From Streptomyces phyllanthi (GTDB lineage Bacteria; Actinomycetota; Actinomycetes; Streptomycetales; Streptomycetaceae): a stretch of DNA of 64,000 bases. The DNA lies in contig NZ_VJZE01000007.1 in the NCBI RefSeq assembly GCF_009377205.1, positions 1 to 64,000 on the forward strand, written 5' to 3'. Position numbers and translations under genes: made by a program. The notes beneath the pieces are model-generated. The model did not search any database. It was not told where the DNA came from and saw only the letters and a program-made list of their open reading frames with translations. Positions 1 to 7,579 of this stretch are shown here, in pieces (the stretch's first letter is position 1; each line of letters opens with the position of its first letter).

Positions 1-152
1 GCCCCGCCCCGGCCCACGGGCTTTCGCGCCCCTGTACAGAACCGGTGCTTCCGCGGCGGCTCGGTGCGTTGCTCGTAGGGTCCCGTCGGGTGCCGTACGA
101 GCGGCTAGGCTCGCGCCCGTACGAGACGAGCCGTAACCGGGAGACACCCACC

Positions 153-1142
153 ATGGCCAAGAAGCGACCCCAGACGAAGGCCAAGCGCCCGCAGACCGCA
201 GGCGGAGCCCGCGCCGCAGGCGCTGATGGGCACGTTCCGGTCGTCGGCGCGCGCGAGCCCTGCCCCTGCGGCAGCGGCCGCCGGTACAAGGCCTGTCATG
301 GCCGGGCCGCCGCGCACGCGGTGACCGAGTTGGTTCAGCGCCCCTTCGAGGGCCTGCCGGGGGAGTGCGACTGGGTCGCGCTGCGCGAGCTGGTGCCGGC
401 CGCGACCGTCCAACTGACGCTGAAGGACGACCTCCCGGAGGACGTCCCGTCGGTCACGCTCGCCACCGTCCTGCCGATGGCGTGGCCCGCGCTGCGCCGC
501 GACGACGGCTCGGTGCTGCTCGGCCTGCAGAACGACACGGCGTCGGGTGACATCAGCCGCGACCTGGCCGACACCCTCCAGCGCGCGCTCGTCGCGGAGC
601 CCGGCACCCCGGTCCAGGGCCGCCGTACCCCGTCCGACGGCCCGCGCCTTCAGGATCTCCTCGCTCCTGAAGGCGCGTTCGAGCCAGTTGTACACACGGG
701 CTTCGAATTCTGGGTTCCGGACGCGGAGAACGCGGCTCCGGAGGTCGCCGCGTCCCTGGAGCGGGCCAACGCCGCCGCCATCCCGACCGTCAAGCTCACG
801 GGTGTGGACGCCGCGTACTGGTGCGAGACGCCCGACAAGAACCACCTGCGCTGGGTCATGCCGCACCCCGAGGAGCAGCTTCTGGACGCCCTCGCGCGGC
901 TGCACGCGGCCGGGCAGTCGAGTCTCGGCGAGGGCACCCGCCTGGTGGGCTCCTTCCGCGCGCACGGTCTCACGGTGCCGGTCTGGGACCTCCCGAGCGG
1001 TGTCGGCGCGGAGGACGTGGAGAAGCCCGCCGCCGAGTTCGGCGAGCGCCTCGCCACCGCCCTGGCCTCGGACGCGCTGCTCACCGCGGACGAGCGCCGG
1101 GCGCGCGGCGGTCTCACCAACCGGCAGGTCACGCTCAGCTGA
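153..1142 (+). CDS. DUF5926 family protein with SEC-C zinc motif
   Basis: A 329-residue soluble protein. The first 30 residues are a Lys/Arg/Ala-rich basic tail, followed near residue 36 by a SEC-C type motif (PCPCGSGRRYKACHG) whose three Cys and one His would bind a zinc ion. The rest (about 60-329) has no catalytic motif I recognise; it matches my memory of the actinobacterial DUF5926 family. SEC-C motifs occur in SecA tails and in many proteins with nucleic-acid or ribosome contacts, so a binding role is an inference only. The ATG at 153 is preferred over the upstream in-frame codons because the protein then opens with MAKKRP, as relatives do. A strong hairpin lies directly after the stop. 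Confidence 0.8.
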   Translation: MAKKRPQTKAKRPQTAGGARAAGADGHVPVVGAREPCPCGSGRRYKACHGRAAAHAVTELVQRPFEGLPGECDWVALRELVPAATVQLTLKDDLPEDVPSVTLATVLPMAWPALRRDDGSVLLGLQNDTASGDISRDLADTLQRALVAEPGTPVQGRRTPSDGPRLQDLLAPEGAFEPVVHTGFEFWVPDAENAAPEVAASLERANAAAIPTVKLTGVDAAYWCETPDKNHLRWVMPHPEEQLLDALARLHAAGQSSLGEGTRLVGSFRAHGLTVPVWDLPSGVGAEDVEKPAAEFGERLATALASDALLTADERRARGGLTNRQVTLS

Positions 1143-1148
1143 CGCACC

Positions 1149-1178
1149 GAGCCGGCTGACCGAACAGTCAGCCGGCTC
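1149..1178 (+). terminator. Hairpin terminator after the SEC-C gene
   Basis: A perfect 12-bp inverted repeat (GAGCCGGCTGAC, loop CGAACA, GTCAGCCGGCTC) begins 7 bases after the stop codon. It has no U-tract, which is common for Streptomyces terminators. Confidence 0.7.
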
Positions 1179-1202
1179 AGCACCTACGGAATGGGTGACT
1201 CC

Positions 1203-1338
1203 TGTCACAACTCCCCGTCGTGACAAGGGAATCCGTGTCCGAATAGGCGAGATCGAATTTGCGAACCGCCGATCTCTTGTTACCGTTCCAGTAGCCCGGT
1301 TGCTGGTGCATCCCCCGTCGCCAGCAACCGGGTCTTTT
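1203..1338 (+). ncRNA. Candidate small RNA with two C-rich hairpin loops and a terminator
   Basis: The gap between two unrelated genes holds two hairpins. The first pairs TGTCAC (1203-1208) with GTGACA (1220-1225) and shows CTCCCCGTC in its loop. The second pairs CCCGGTTGCTGG (1295-1306) with CCAGCAACCGGG (1321-1332), has TGCATCCCCCGTCG as its loop, and is followed by TCTTTT, so it looks like a true intrinsic terminator. Between them is AT-richer sequence, unusual for this genome. Two stems that each expose a run of C resemble the actinobacterial 6C/B11 small RNA architecture, but the C-runs here are four and five long, so this is a structural analogy, not an identification. The promoter was not located with confidence. 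Confidence 0.35.
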
Positions 1339-1418
1339 CATGTTCGGGTCATGCCTGGGTCATGTCCCAGTCATGTCCGGGTTCGGACGCGGCCGACCGG
1401 GCGGAACGGGGCCGGTCG

Positions 1419-2282
1419 TCAACCGACCTGTCCCCCGGGCGAGTTGCTGCCGGCGCGCAGGAGCAGCGGCCCGCGCCCGGAACTCGACGCGAACTCCGCG
1501 ACGGCCGTGTACGCCTCCAGACCGCCCTGTGCGCGCTCCTTCGGGGTCTCGCACACTCCTGGCTCGTCCTGCGCGCCCACGAGGCAGTGCATGCGCACGG
1601 AGTGCCCGTCCGGGGACATGAGGCTGAGTACCAGGCTCAGCTCCTCGCCGGTGGCGTTGCGGTAGTAGGTGCGGGCCCAGGTCTCCTCGCCCTGCGTCAG
1701 TACACAGGTCTGGGCCTCGATGCCGTCGGGCGAGGTGAGCTCGGCACCGCACCGGGTGGCGGTGGCGAGCCCGATGCCGAGCGACAGAGGCGACCGCGAG
1801 GGGGCCTGCGCCTCCGCGCCGCCCGTTTCGCCGACAGGCCCTTCTTCGCCGCCGCGTGACTCGCCGCCGCGTGACTCGCCGCCGCGTGACTCGTCGGTGC
1901 GTGACTCGTCGCCGCGTGACTCGTCGGTGCGTGACTCGTCGCCGCGTGACTCGTCGGTGCGTGACTCGTAGGCGGGCCATTCCTCGCCGGACACCTTGCC
2001 GTCACCCGATGCCGCGTCCCACGTCGTCCCGTCATGACGCGCCTCGCCGTCACGCGAGCCGCTCTCCGCGGCTCGCGCCCTCTCGTCGGCGAGTCCGGAC
2101 ACACGGGCGACGGCGCGCCCCGCGTCACCGAGGGGCCCCGCGGATGCCACGGCGAGCGGCAGGGCGATGGCGGCCACCGCGAGGCCGGCCAGCGCCACCA
2201 GGCGAGCCCTGCGGGCCCGCGGTCCGCCGCGCCGCGGCCATGAGGCCCTGTGCCGCCCGTGCCGCCCAGATTGAAGATTCAT
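1419..2282 (-). CDS. Putative membrane-anchored/secreted protein with pentapeptide repeats
   Basis: A 287-residue protein of unknown function. A basic N-terminus is followed by one hydrophobic segment (about residues 28-48), which fits an uncleaved anchor or a signal peptide. Residues about 100-145 are eight copies of a five-residue unit, alternating ESRTD, ESRGD and ESRGG, giving a charged, probably unstructured linker. The C-terminal part (about 170-287) contains four Cys (in CGAEL, CVLTQ, MHCLV and VCETP) that could form two disulphides in an exported domain. I see no catalytic motif. No good ribosome site precedes the ATG at 2282, so the start is uncertain. Probably a surface or cell-wall associated protein, by inference. 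Confidence 0.6.
   Translation of the reverse strand: MNLQSGRHGRHRASWPRRGGPRARRARLVALAGLAVAAIALPLAVASAGPLGDAGRAVARVSGLADERARAAESGSRDGEARHDGTTWDAASGDGKVSGEEWPAYESRTDESRGDESRTDESRGDESRTDESRGGESRGGESRGGEEGPVGETGGAEAQAPSRSPLSLGIGLATATRCGAELTSPDGIEAQTCVLTQGEETWARTYYRNATGEELSLVLSLMSPDGHSVRMHCLVGAQDEPGVCETPKERAQGGLEAYTAVAEFASSSGRGPLLLRAGSNSPGGQVG
1855..1974. repeat. Eight tandem 15-bp coding repeats
   Basis: Eight exact-length 15-bp units, CGTGACTCGTCGGTG alternating with CGTGACTCGTCGCCG and CGTGACTCGCCGCCG. The unit length is a multiple of three, so copy-number change keeps the reading frame of the host gene and only lengthens its linker. Confidence 0.9.
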
Positions 2283-2337
2283 GAACGGAAGATAACGGCC
2301 CAGAACGGACGCCCGGCTTCCCGCGCGCCCAAACCCC

Positions 2338-3003
2338 TCACATCTCGGGGGCGCTCACACCCGTACGAGTGAGGGCCTCCACGACCGCGTCGACCACGGC
2401 CTCCACATCGGGCACCCAGGGCGCGGCCGAGCCGGGCAGCGGCGCCCGCTCCCAGCAGACCTGACCGAGACCGGTCTCGGAGGGGGGCAGCGCCAGATAG
2501 CCGCCCTCGCCGTGGAAACGCAGGGAGCCCGGCACGAAGTCCTTGGCGTACAGCAGCTCGCCCAGCTGCTCCATGGAGTACGGCGCCACGAGGATCGCCC
2601 AGCGCGCGCGGGTCGCGACGACCGGGCCCAGACGCATACCCATGCGGCCGAGGGCGTCGAGGGCGCGGGCACCCGCGAGGGCCGGCAGGCTCACCGCGCA
2701 GGGTGCCTGGCCTCCGGTCGCCATCACGATGGGCGCCGAGGGCCGGTTGGTCCACCACCAGCGCACCATGCGCTCGTCGGTGGTGGCCGCGAGGAGGCCC
2801 GGGTCGAAGGGGTGGGCCCCGGGCACCACGCACTCCGCGTCGGGACATCCGCACCGGTCCCGTCCCTGCGGGTCAGGTGCCACACCGGGGAGTACCGGCC
2901 ACTGCCATTCGCTCGCGAACGTCAGGGCCTGCTGGAGCATCTCCGGCCTCCCGCCGTTTCGCCTGGACAGGAGCCTGCGTCGCCTTCCGAGGATCTCGCG
3001 CAT
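2338..3003 (-). CDS. PrimPol-like (bifunctional DNA primase/polymerase N-terminal type) protein
   Basis: 221 residues, the length of a single domain. It matches my memory of Streptomyces proteins annotated as bifunctional DNA primase/polymerase: a basic N-terminus (MREILGRRRRLL), then the pattern WPVLPGVAPDPQGRDRC, a Cys cluster (CGCPDAEC), AHPFDPG and WWWTNRPSAPIVMATGG, as in the archaeo-eukaryotic primase-type prim-pol domain. No helicase or ATPase domain follows, unlike phage or plasmid versions. I could not locate the full DxD-type metal triad with confidence, so polymerase activity is not shown. The start at 3003 has GGAA upstream. The gene stands alone with no mobile-element genes nearby, so a chromosomal role (perhaps regulatory or repair) is only a guess. 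Confidence 0.65.
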   Translation of the reverse strand: MREILGRRRRLLSRRNGGRPEMLQQALTFASEWQWPVLPGVAPDPQGRDRCGCPDAECVVPGAHPFDPGLLAATTDERMVRWWWTNRPSAPIVMATGGQAPCAVSLPALAGARALDALGRMGMRLGPVVATRARWAILVAPYSMEQLGELLYAKDFVPGSLRFHGEGGYLALPPSETGLGQVCWERAPLPGSAAPWVPDVEAVVDAVVEALTRTGVSAPEM

Positions 3004-3485
3004 GAGCGCTCGTTCCTTTCCGTTGCACGCCTGGCAACACTGTGGGCCACATCACATCATGTGTCGATCACTTCACTGTGCGTACCTGCTGGCGCATCAC
3101 ACCCTTGTCTCGGACAAGGGGAACCCCTATGGGTCGAGCGTTGGCTGCGTCCGCGTCCATACTGCGTCTATCAAAAGCATGGGCATGGCGTGGGGGTGGC
3201 GACGCCTGGCGTTTTGCCGTCCCGCTATTGCTCGGCGCCTCCGCCACGGGAGGATGGGGCACGGTCGTCGGTGGATAGGACGCCCGGTTCGGGCGCCAGG
3301 TTCCGGGCGGTTCCCCAGTACTCCTGGCCTTCACCGAGTACGTACCCATCACGACCGCTGTGACGCTCTGTTGAACAAGGCCAGTCGACCGCAGCACCTC
3401 GTTCCCTAAGGCAGTTTCAAGCCAACTTTGCCATTTCGCAAGAGACTCACACAGCCCCACGGACACCACTAATCCCAGCAGGACA
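3004..3485. other. 480-bp region without a confident gene
   Basis: Lower GC and weaker codon bias than the surroundings. It must hold the divergent promoters of the PrimPol-like gene (leftward) and the phosphatase (rightward). A minus-strand frame (3068-3349, 93 codons, beginning MGTYSVKARS) stays open but has only moderate G/C at third positions and no recognisable family. I do not call it as a gene. Confidence 0.5.
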
Positions 3486-3620
3486 ATGCTGGACATCCCC
3501 TCACGAGTCCGTGTAGATGTGGAGACACTGCTAGCGGCGCAAAACGACATGGGGGTTTGCGATGCTATGGAGCAATACGCACCGGTCGGAAAGCCGGGAA
3601 CGCCGGTCGGAAAGCCGTGA
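3486..3620 (+). CDS. Small ORF in frame with, and two codons upstream of, the phosphatase gene
   Basis: Forty-four codons starting ATG at 3486, with an AGCAGGA ribosome-site-like sequence just upstream, encode MLDIPSRVRVDVETLLAAQN and a further 24 residues ending GKPGTPVGKP. The frame stops at TGA (3618-3620); one AAC codon separates it from the phosphatase ATG in the same frame. I recall this same N-terminal sequence as the beginning of the full-length phosphatase in other Streptomyces. Here the segment encoding PVGKP is duplicated (a 21-base tandem copy) and the stop follows it. It may be a leader peptide, or the broken first 44 codons of the phosphatase. Confidence 0.5.
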   Translation: MLDIPSRVRVDVETLLAAQNDMGVCDAMEQYAPVGKPGTPVGKP

Positions 3621-3623
3621 AAC

Positions 3624-5027
3624 ATGAACGCCCCTCATCTTCCGAAAGTGGCCGGAATCGATTCAACCGTTCCCTCGCCCGCACACACTGTCGCGCCCTC
3701 GCCCACCTCCACGGGCCCCTCCCGAGTCACGCCGCGCATGGCCCCAGGGGCCGCTCTCCAGGACAGACTCGCCGGCTGGGTCTCCGATCTCACGACCCTC
3801 CACGAACTCACCGAGCGCCTGGCCCGCACGGACGCACTCGCCGACACGCTCCAGGAGCTGTTGCGCGCGGGAGCCGCCCTCGTGGGCGCCCGGCGCGGTC
3901 TCGTCGTCCTGGAACCGGGCGACGGACTCGGCCCGGACACGACCATCGGCCTCGGCCTCGCCCGCGCCGATCTCGGCCATATCGAGACCGTGCCGCGCGC
4001 CTCCATGTCGTACGGAAGGCTCCTCGACACACCGGCCGGGCTGCCCGGCGGTCTGGGCGAGATCGCGCAGCCGGATCTCTTCGCCGAGGACGGGCTCGAC
4101 CCCCGTCACCGCGAGGTGGCCGCCCGTCTCGGCTACGCCGCCAGCTACGCGCTGCCCCTCGCCACTGAGGCGGCGGGGCGTCTGGGCGCCGCCGTCTGGC
4201 TCTACGACGAGCCGACCGCACCGGTCGAGCAGCAACGGCACCTGATCGGCCTCTACTGCCGCTATGCGACCGAGCACCTGGCCAGGATCGTCGAAACAGA
4301 GCGCACGCGCGCGTGCATGACGACGCTCTCCGAGGAGCTGCTGCCCTCACGGCTCCCCCGGATCGCCGACGTCCAGCTCGCCGCCCGGCACCGCACCGGT
4401 CCGCGCGGGGGCGGCGACTGGTACGACGCGCTACCGCTGCCCGACGGCGCGCTCGGTCTCGCGGTCGGGTCGGTCACCGGATCCGGGCCCAGCGCGATCG
4501 CCGCGATGGGCCGACTGCGGGCCTCCCTGCGGGCGTACGCCGTGATGGAGGGCGAGGACCCCGTCGCCGTCCTGTCCGATCTGGAACTGCTCCTCAGGCT
4601 CACCGAACCCGCCCGCTCGGCCACCGCTCTCTTCGCCTACTGCGAGCCCGCCCTGCGGAAGATCACGCTGGCGGGCGCCGGACACAGTCCGCCGCTGGTC
4701 ATCGGGCGGCGGCGCACGGAGTTCGTGGAGACGTCGCTGTCGGCCCCGCTGGGGATGCTTGCCTGCTGGGAGGCGCCAAGTGTCGAGCTGTGCGCCGAGC
4801 GGGGCGAGACGGTGCTGTTCTACACCGACGGTCTGCTGCGGCGTACCGGCGACTCCATGGACCGCGCCTTCTCACGGCTGCACGCCGCGGCGGTGAGCAC
4901 ACCCAGGGCGCTGCGCGACGACGCGGGGGCCGTCGCCGACCACGTGCTGCGGAGCGTGCTGCCGGACGGTCTGGACGAGGCCGACAGCGAAGAGGACGTG
5001 GTGCTGCTGGCGGCACGCTTCGAGTGA
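3624..5027 (+). CDS. GAF-SpoIIE type PP2C phosphatase-like protein
   Basis: 467 residues from the ATG at 3624. Residues about 50-220 form a GAF-like sensor region; residues about 230-465 form a SpoIIE/RsbU type PP2C domain, the enzymes that dephosphorylate anti-anti-sigma factors. Visible motifs are GGGDWYD (about 262-268), GAGHSPPL, FYTDGLL and a terminal EEDVVLL. The second metal-binding motif, usually GDVxGHG, reads GSVTGSG here (about 282-288), so the canonical Asp and His are missing and activity may be weak or lost. The protein probably begins further upstream in relatives (see the in-frame ORF at 3486). An RsbW-like ATPase gene lies 6 kb downstream, a possible partner-switching counterpart, by inference. 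Confidence 0.85.
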   Translation: MNAPHLPKVAGIDSTVPSPAHTVAPSPTSTGPSRVTPRMAPGAALQDRLAGWVSDLTTLHELTERLARTDALADTLQELLRAGAALVGARRGLVVLEPGDGLGPDTTIGLGLARADLGHIETVPRASMSYGRLLDTPAGLPGGLGEIAQPDLFAEDGLDPRHREVAARLGYAASYALPLATEAAGRLGAAVWLYDEPTAPVEQQRHLIGLYCRYATEHLARIVETERTRACMTTLSEELLPSRLPRIADVQLAARHRTGPRGGGDWYDALPLPDGALGLAVGSVTGSGPSAIAAMGRLRASLRAYAVMEGEDPVAVLSDLELLLRLTEPARSATALFAYCEPALRKITLAGAGHSPPLVIGRRRTEFVETSLSAPLGMLACWEAPSVELCAERGETVLFYTDGLLRRTGDSMDRAFSRLHAAAVSTPRALRDDAGAVADHVLRSVLPDGLDEADSEEDVVLLAARFE

Positions 5028-5133
5028 TTCGAGTGAGCCGCCGGGGCTCGCGCACAGGTCTCGAAGGCACCGGGACGTGTACCGCACGACCGTACGATGG
5101 AGCAGGTCCTGTGCCGTATCGAGGAGGATGACC

Positions 5134-6618
5134 GTGGCGGACGAGCTCGAGCCGGAGACCCCGGAGACCGAGGCGGCCGAAGCCGAACAGCCAATCAAGC
5201 AGCGCAAGAACGGCCTGTACCCGGGAGTGTCCGACGAGCTGGCCGAGAACATGAAGTCCGGCTGGGCCGACACGGAGCTGCACGGCCTGGAGCCGGTCCC
5301 CCAGGCGACCGAGACGGCCGCCCGCCGCGCCGCGCTCTCCGCGCGGTTCCCGGGCGAGCGTCTGGTCGTCCCCGCGGGCAACCTGAAGAGGCGCTCGAAC
5401 GACACGGACTACCCGTTCCGTGCCTCCGTCGAGTACGCGTACCTCACCGGCGACCAGACCGAGGACGGCGTCCTGGTGCTGGAGCCCACCACCTCCCCGA
5501 ACGGGGAAAGCAGCCACAAGGAGACGATCTACCTCCTGCCGCGCTCGGACCGCGAGAACGGCGAGTTCTGGCTCTCCGGCCAGGGCGAGCTGTGGGTCGG
5601 CCGCCGTCACTCGCCGGCCGAGGCGGAGCAGCTGTACGGCATTCCGGCCGGTGACGTGCGCGAGCTGCCCGACAAGCTGAAGGAGGCCACCGGGCCCGTC
5701 CGGGTGGTGCGGGGACACGACGCCGGCATCGAGGCGGCGCTGCACGACAAGGTGACCGCCGAGCGCGACGCGGAACTGCGCGTCTTCCTCTCGGAGGCCC
5801 GGCTCGTCAAGGACGAGTTCGAGATCGGCGAGTTGCAGAAGGCCGTCGACTCGACCGTGCGCGGCTTCGAGGACGTGGTGAAGGTGCTCGACAAGGCGGA
5901 GGCCACGTCAGAGCGCTATATCGAGGGAACGTTCTTCCTCCGCGCGCGCGTGGAGGGCAACGATGTCGGCTACGGCTCCATCTGCGCCGCCGGTCCGCAC
6001 GCCTGCACCCTGCACTGGGTACGCAACGACGGTCCCGTCCGTTCCGGGGACCTGCTGCTGCTGGACGCGGGCGTGGAGACGCACACGTACTACACGGCGG
6101 ACGTCACGCGCACGCTGCCGGTCAACGGCACGTACAGCGAGATCCAGAAAAAGGTCTATGACGCCGTGTACGACGCCCAGGAGGCCGGTATCGCGGCCGT
6201 GCGGCCGGGTGCCAAGTACCGGGACTTCCATGATGCCGCGCAGCGGGTGCTGGCCGAGCGGCTGGTGGAGTGGGGGCTCGTCGAGGGGCCGGTGGAGCGG
6301 GTCCTGGAGCTGGGGTTGCAGCGCCGGTGGACACTGCACGGCACCGGTCACATGCTCGGCATGGACGTCCACGACTGCGCCGCGGCGCGTGTCGAGTCGT
6401 ATGTGGACGGCACGCTGGAGCCGGGCATGGTGCTGACCGTCGAGCCGGGACTGTACTTCCAGGCCGACGACCTGACGGTGCCCGAGGAGTACCGCGGTAT
6501 CGGTGTCCGTATCGAGGACGACATCCTGGTGACCGAGGACGGCAACCGGAACCTCTCGGCCGGGCTGCCGCGCCGGTCCGACGAGGTCGAGGCGTGGATG
6601 GCGTCGCTCAGGGGCTGA
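5134..6618 (+). CDS. pepP: Xaa-Pro aminopeptidase (aminopeptidase P, M24B)
   Basis: A cytosolic dimetal peptidase that removes an N-terminal residue preceding proline. The N-terminal creatinase-like domain spans about residues 60-220 and the pita-bread catalytic domain about 235-490. Metal ligands are visible in order: the two Asp of LLLDAGVETHTYYTADVTRT, the His of GTGHMLGMDVHD, the Glu of VEPGLYF and the Glu of RIEDDILV. GAGGAGG at 5121-5127 sits directly against an ATG at 5128 but 6 bases from the GTG at 5134, so the GTG is the better start (494 residues). The first 30 residues are Glu-rich and probably disordered. Monocistronic, with a likely promoter in the 107-bp gap upstream; it converges on the next gene. 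Confidence 0.93.
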   Translation: MADELEPETPETEAAEAEQPIKQRKNGLYPGVSDELAENMKSGWADTELHGLEPVPQATETAARRAALSARFPGERLVVPAGNLKRRSNDTDYPFRASVEYAYLTGDQTEDGVLVLEPTTSPNGESSHKETIYLLPRSDRENGEFWLSGQGELWVGRRHSPAEAEQLYGIPAGDVRELPDKLKEATGPVRVVRGHDAGIEAALHDKVTAERDAELRVFLSEARLVKDEFEIGELQKAVDSTVRGFEDVVKVLDKAEATSERYIEGTFFLRARVEGNDVGYGSICAAGPHACTLHWVRNDGPVRSGDLLLLDAGVETHTYYTADVTRTLPVNGTYSEIQKKVYDAVYDAQEAGIAAVRPGAKYRDFHDAAQRVLAERLVEWGLVEGPVERVLELGLQRRWTLHGTGHMLGMDVHDCAAARVESYVDGTLEPGMVLTVEPGLYFQADDLTVPEEYRGIGVRIEDDILVTEDGNRNLSAGLPRRSDEVEAWMASLRG

Positions 6619-6646
6619 TCGCTCAACGGTCCGGGGCGCGTGTGGG

Positions 6647-6683
6647 GCGTGCGTGACGCGGTGGCCTTCCTCGACACGCACGC
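6647..6683. terminator. Bidirectional hairpin between convergent genes
   Basis: GCGTGCGTG (6647-6655) can pair with CACGCACGC (6675-6683) across a 19-base loop, between the convergent pepP and CitG-like genes. No T-tract; a plausible shared terminator. Confidence 0.45.
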
Positions 6684-6703
6684 GCACCACCGCGCCGCGG
6701 GCG

Positions 6704-7570
6704 CTACGCGGCCGGCGACGGCGTGCCCACCAGGGGCAGCGAGTCGGCGAACAGGGCGCCCGCCAGCAGTGAGCCGCTGCCGCGCGGGCTCCACGCGCGC
6801 GCGTGGAGGTCGGCGTCGAGAGCCGTCAGGGCCTCGCGGCCGGCGTCCGTGGACGTTCCGCCGGCCTCCAGGACCGCTCGGGCGCCCGCCTGCACATGGC
6901 GGAGTCCGTGGGGGCCCGCGGTGTACAGCAACTCGGTGTCCTGAAGTGTGGACATGACGGTCAGGAGGGCGTCGAGCCGGGCGTTCGGTTCAAGGGCGCC
7001 CGAGGAGCGGGTCCTGGACAGGGCGTCCAACGCCCGGCGCACATGCGGGAATCCGGCCCGTGCCTCGCCCCGCGCCCCGGCCGCACCGTACTTCGCGGAG
7101 ACGGACGAGCCCCGGGAGGGCCGCCGTGGCGCCCGGCGGTCGGGGTGGGCGGCGATCTTCTTGGCGATCGCGGCGAGTTCACGGCCCCGGGCGCGGGGGT
7201 CCATGGCCGCCGCGGCGACCAGGAGCCCGAGCACCCAGGTGGCGCCGCGGTGGCCGCCGCCGGCCAGGGCCACCGAGTGCTCGCTGGCCCGGCCGATGTC
7301 CCCCAGTTCGGCCCGGAGTTCGGGCGTCGGGGCTCCGGAGCGGCGCGCGGCAGCCGCCATCGCCGCGAAGCCTGGTGCCAGCGCCTTCGCCGACCAGCGC
7401 AGGGCGCAGTGGTCCTGGCGGGTGACGCGGGCGCCGAGGTCACGCGGATCGGGGAGTCCGGGCTTGGGGGCCAGCTCCAGCTGCCGGGTCAGCGCGGCCA
7501 CGGCTGCCTGCGCCAGCGCCTCGTCCTCGCGGCTGCCCATACCCGCCGCCTCGCCCACGTGGCTGCTCAT
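6704..7570 (-). CDS. Orphan triphosphoribosyl-dephospho-CoA synthase-like protein (CitG/MdcB family)
   Basis: 288 residues. CitG/MdcB enzymes make the 2'-(5''-triphosphoribosyl)-3'-dephospho-CoA precursor of the prosthetic group of citrate lyase or malonate decarboxylase. Family features visible are KPGLPDPRD near residue 36, HRGATWVLGLLVAAAA near 107-122 (the position of the usual NTHKGxIFxLG motif, here altered) and GARGEARAGFPHVRRALDAL near 165-185. No citrate lyase or malonate decarboxylase subunit lies in the window, so the partner is missing. The altered central motif (NTHKG to GGHRG) leaves activity uncertain; a divergent kinase-like role is possible. Its stop lies 85 bp from the pepP stop. 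Confidence 0.7.
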   Translation of the reverse strand: MSSHVGEAAGMGSREDEALAQAAVAALTRQLELAPKPGLPDPRDLGARVTRQDHCALRWSAKALAPGFAAMAAAARRSGAPTPELRAELGDIGRASEHSVALAGGGHRGATWVLGLLVAAAAMDPRARGRELAAIAKKIAAHPDRRAPRRPSRGSSVSAKYGAAGARGEARAGFPHVRRALDALSRTRSSGALEPNARLDALLTVMSTLQDTELLYTAGPHGLRHVQAGARAVLEAGGTSTDAGREALTALDADLHARAWSPRGSGSLLAGALFADSLPLVGTPSPAA

Positions 7571-7579
7571 CCCGTCACC

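Noticed and set aside
1855-1974. CRISPR-like direct repeats
   Set aside because: Units are contiguous 15-mers without spacers and lie in frame inside a coding sequence.
3068-3349. Open minus-strand frame of 93 codons before the PrimPol-like gene
   Set aside because: Third-position GC is only moderate, no family is recognisable and no clear ribosome site precedes it. Could still be real; homologue search would decide.
3618-3620. Selenocysteine or programmed recoding at the TGA
   Set aside because: No SECIS-like hairpin was seen and the stop follows a simple tandem duplication, so mutation or a leader peptide is the simpler explanation.
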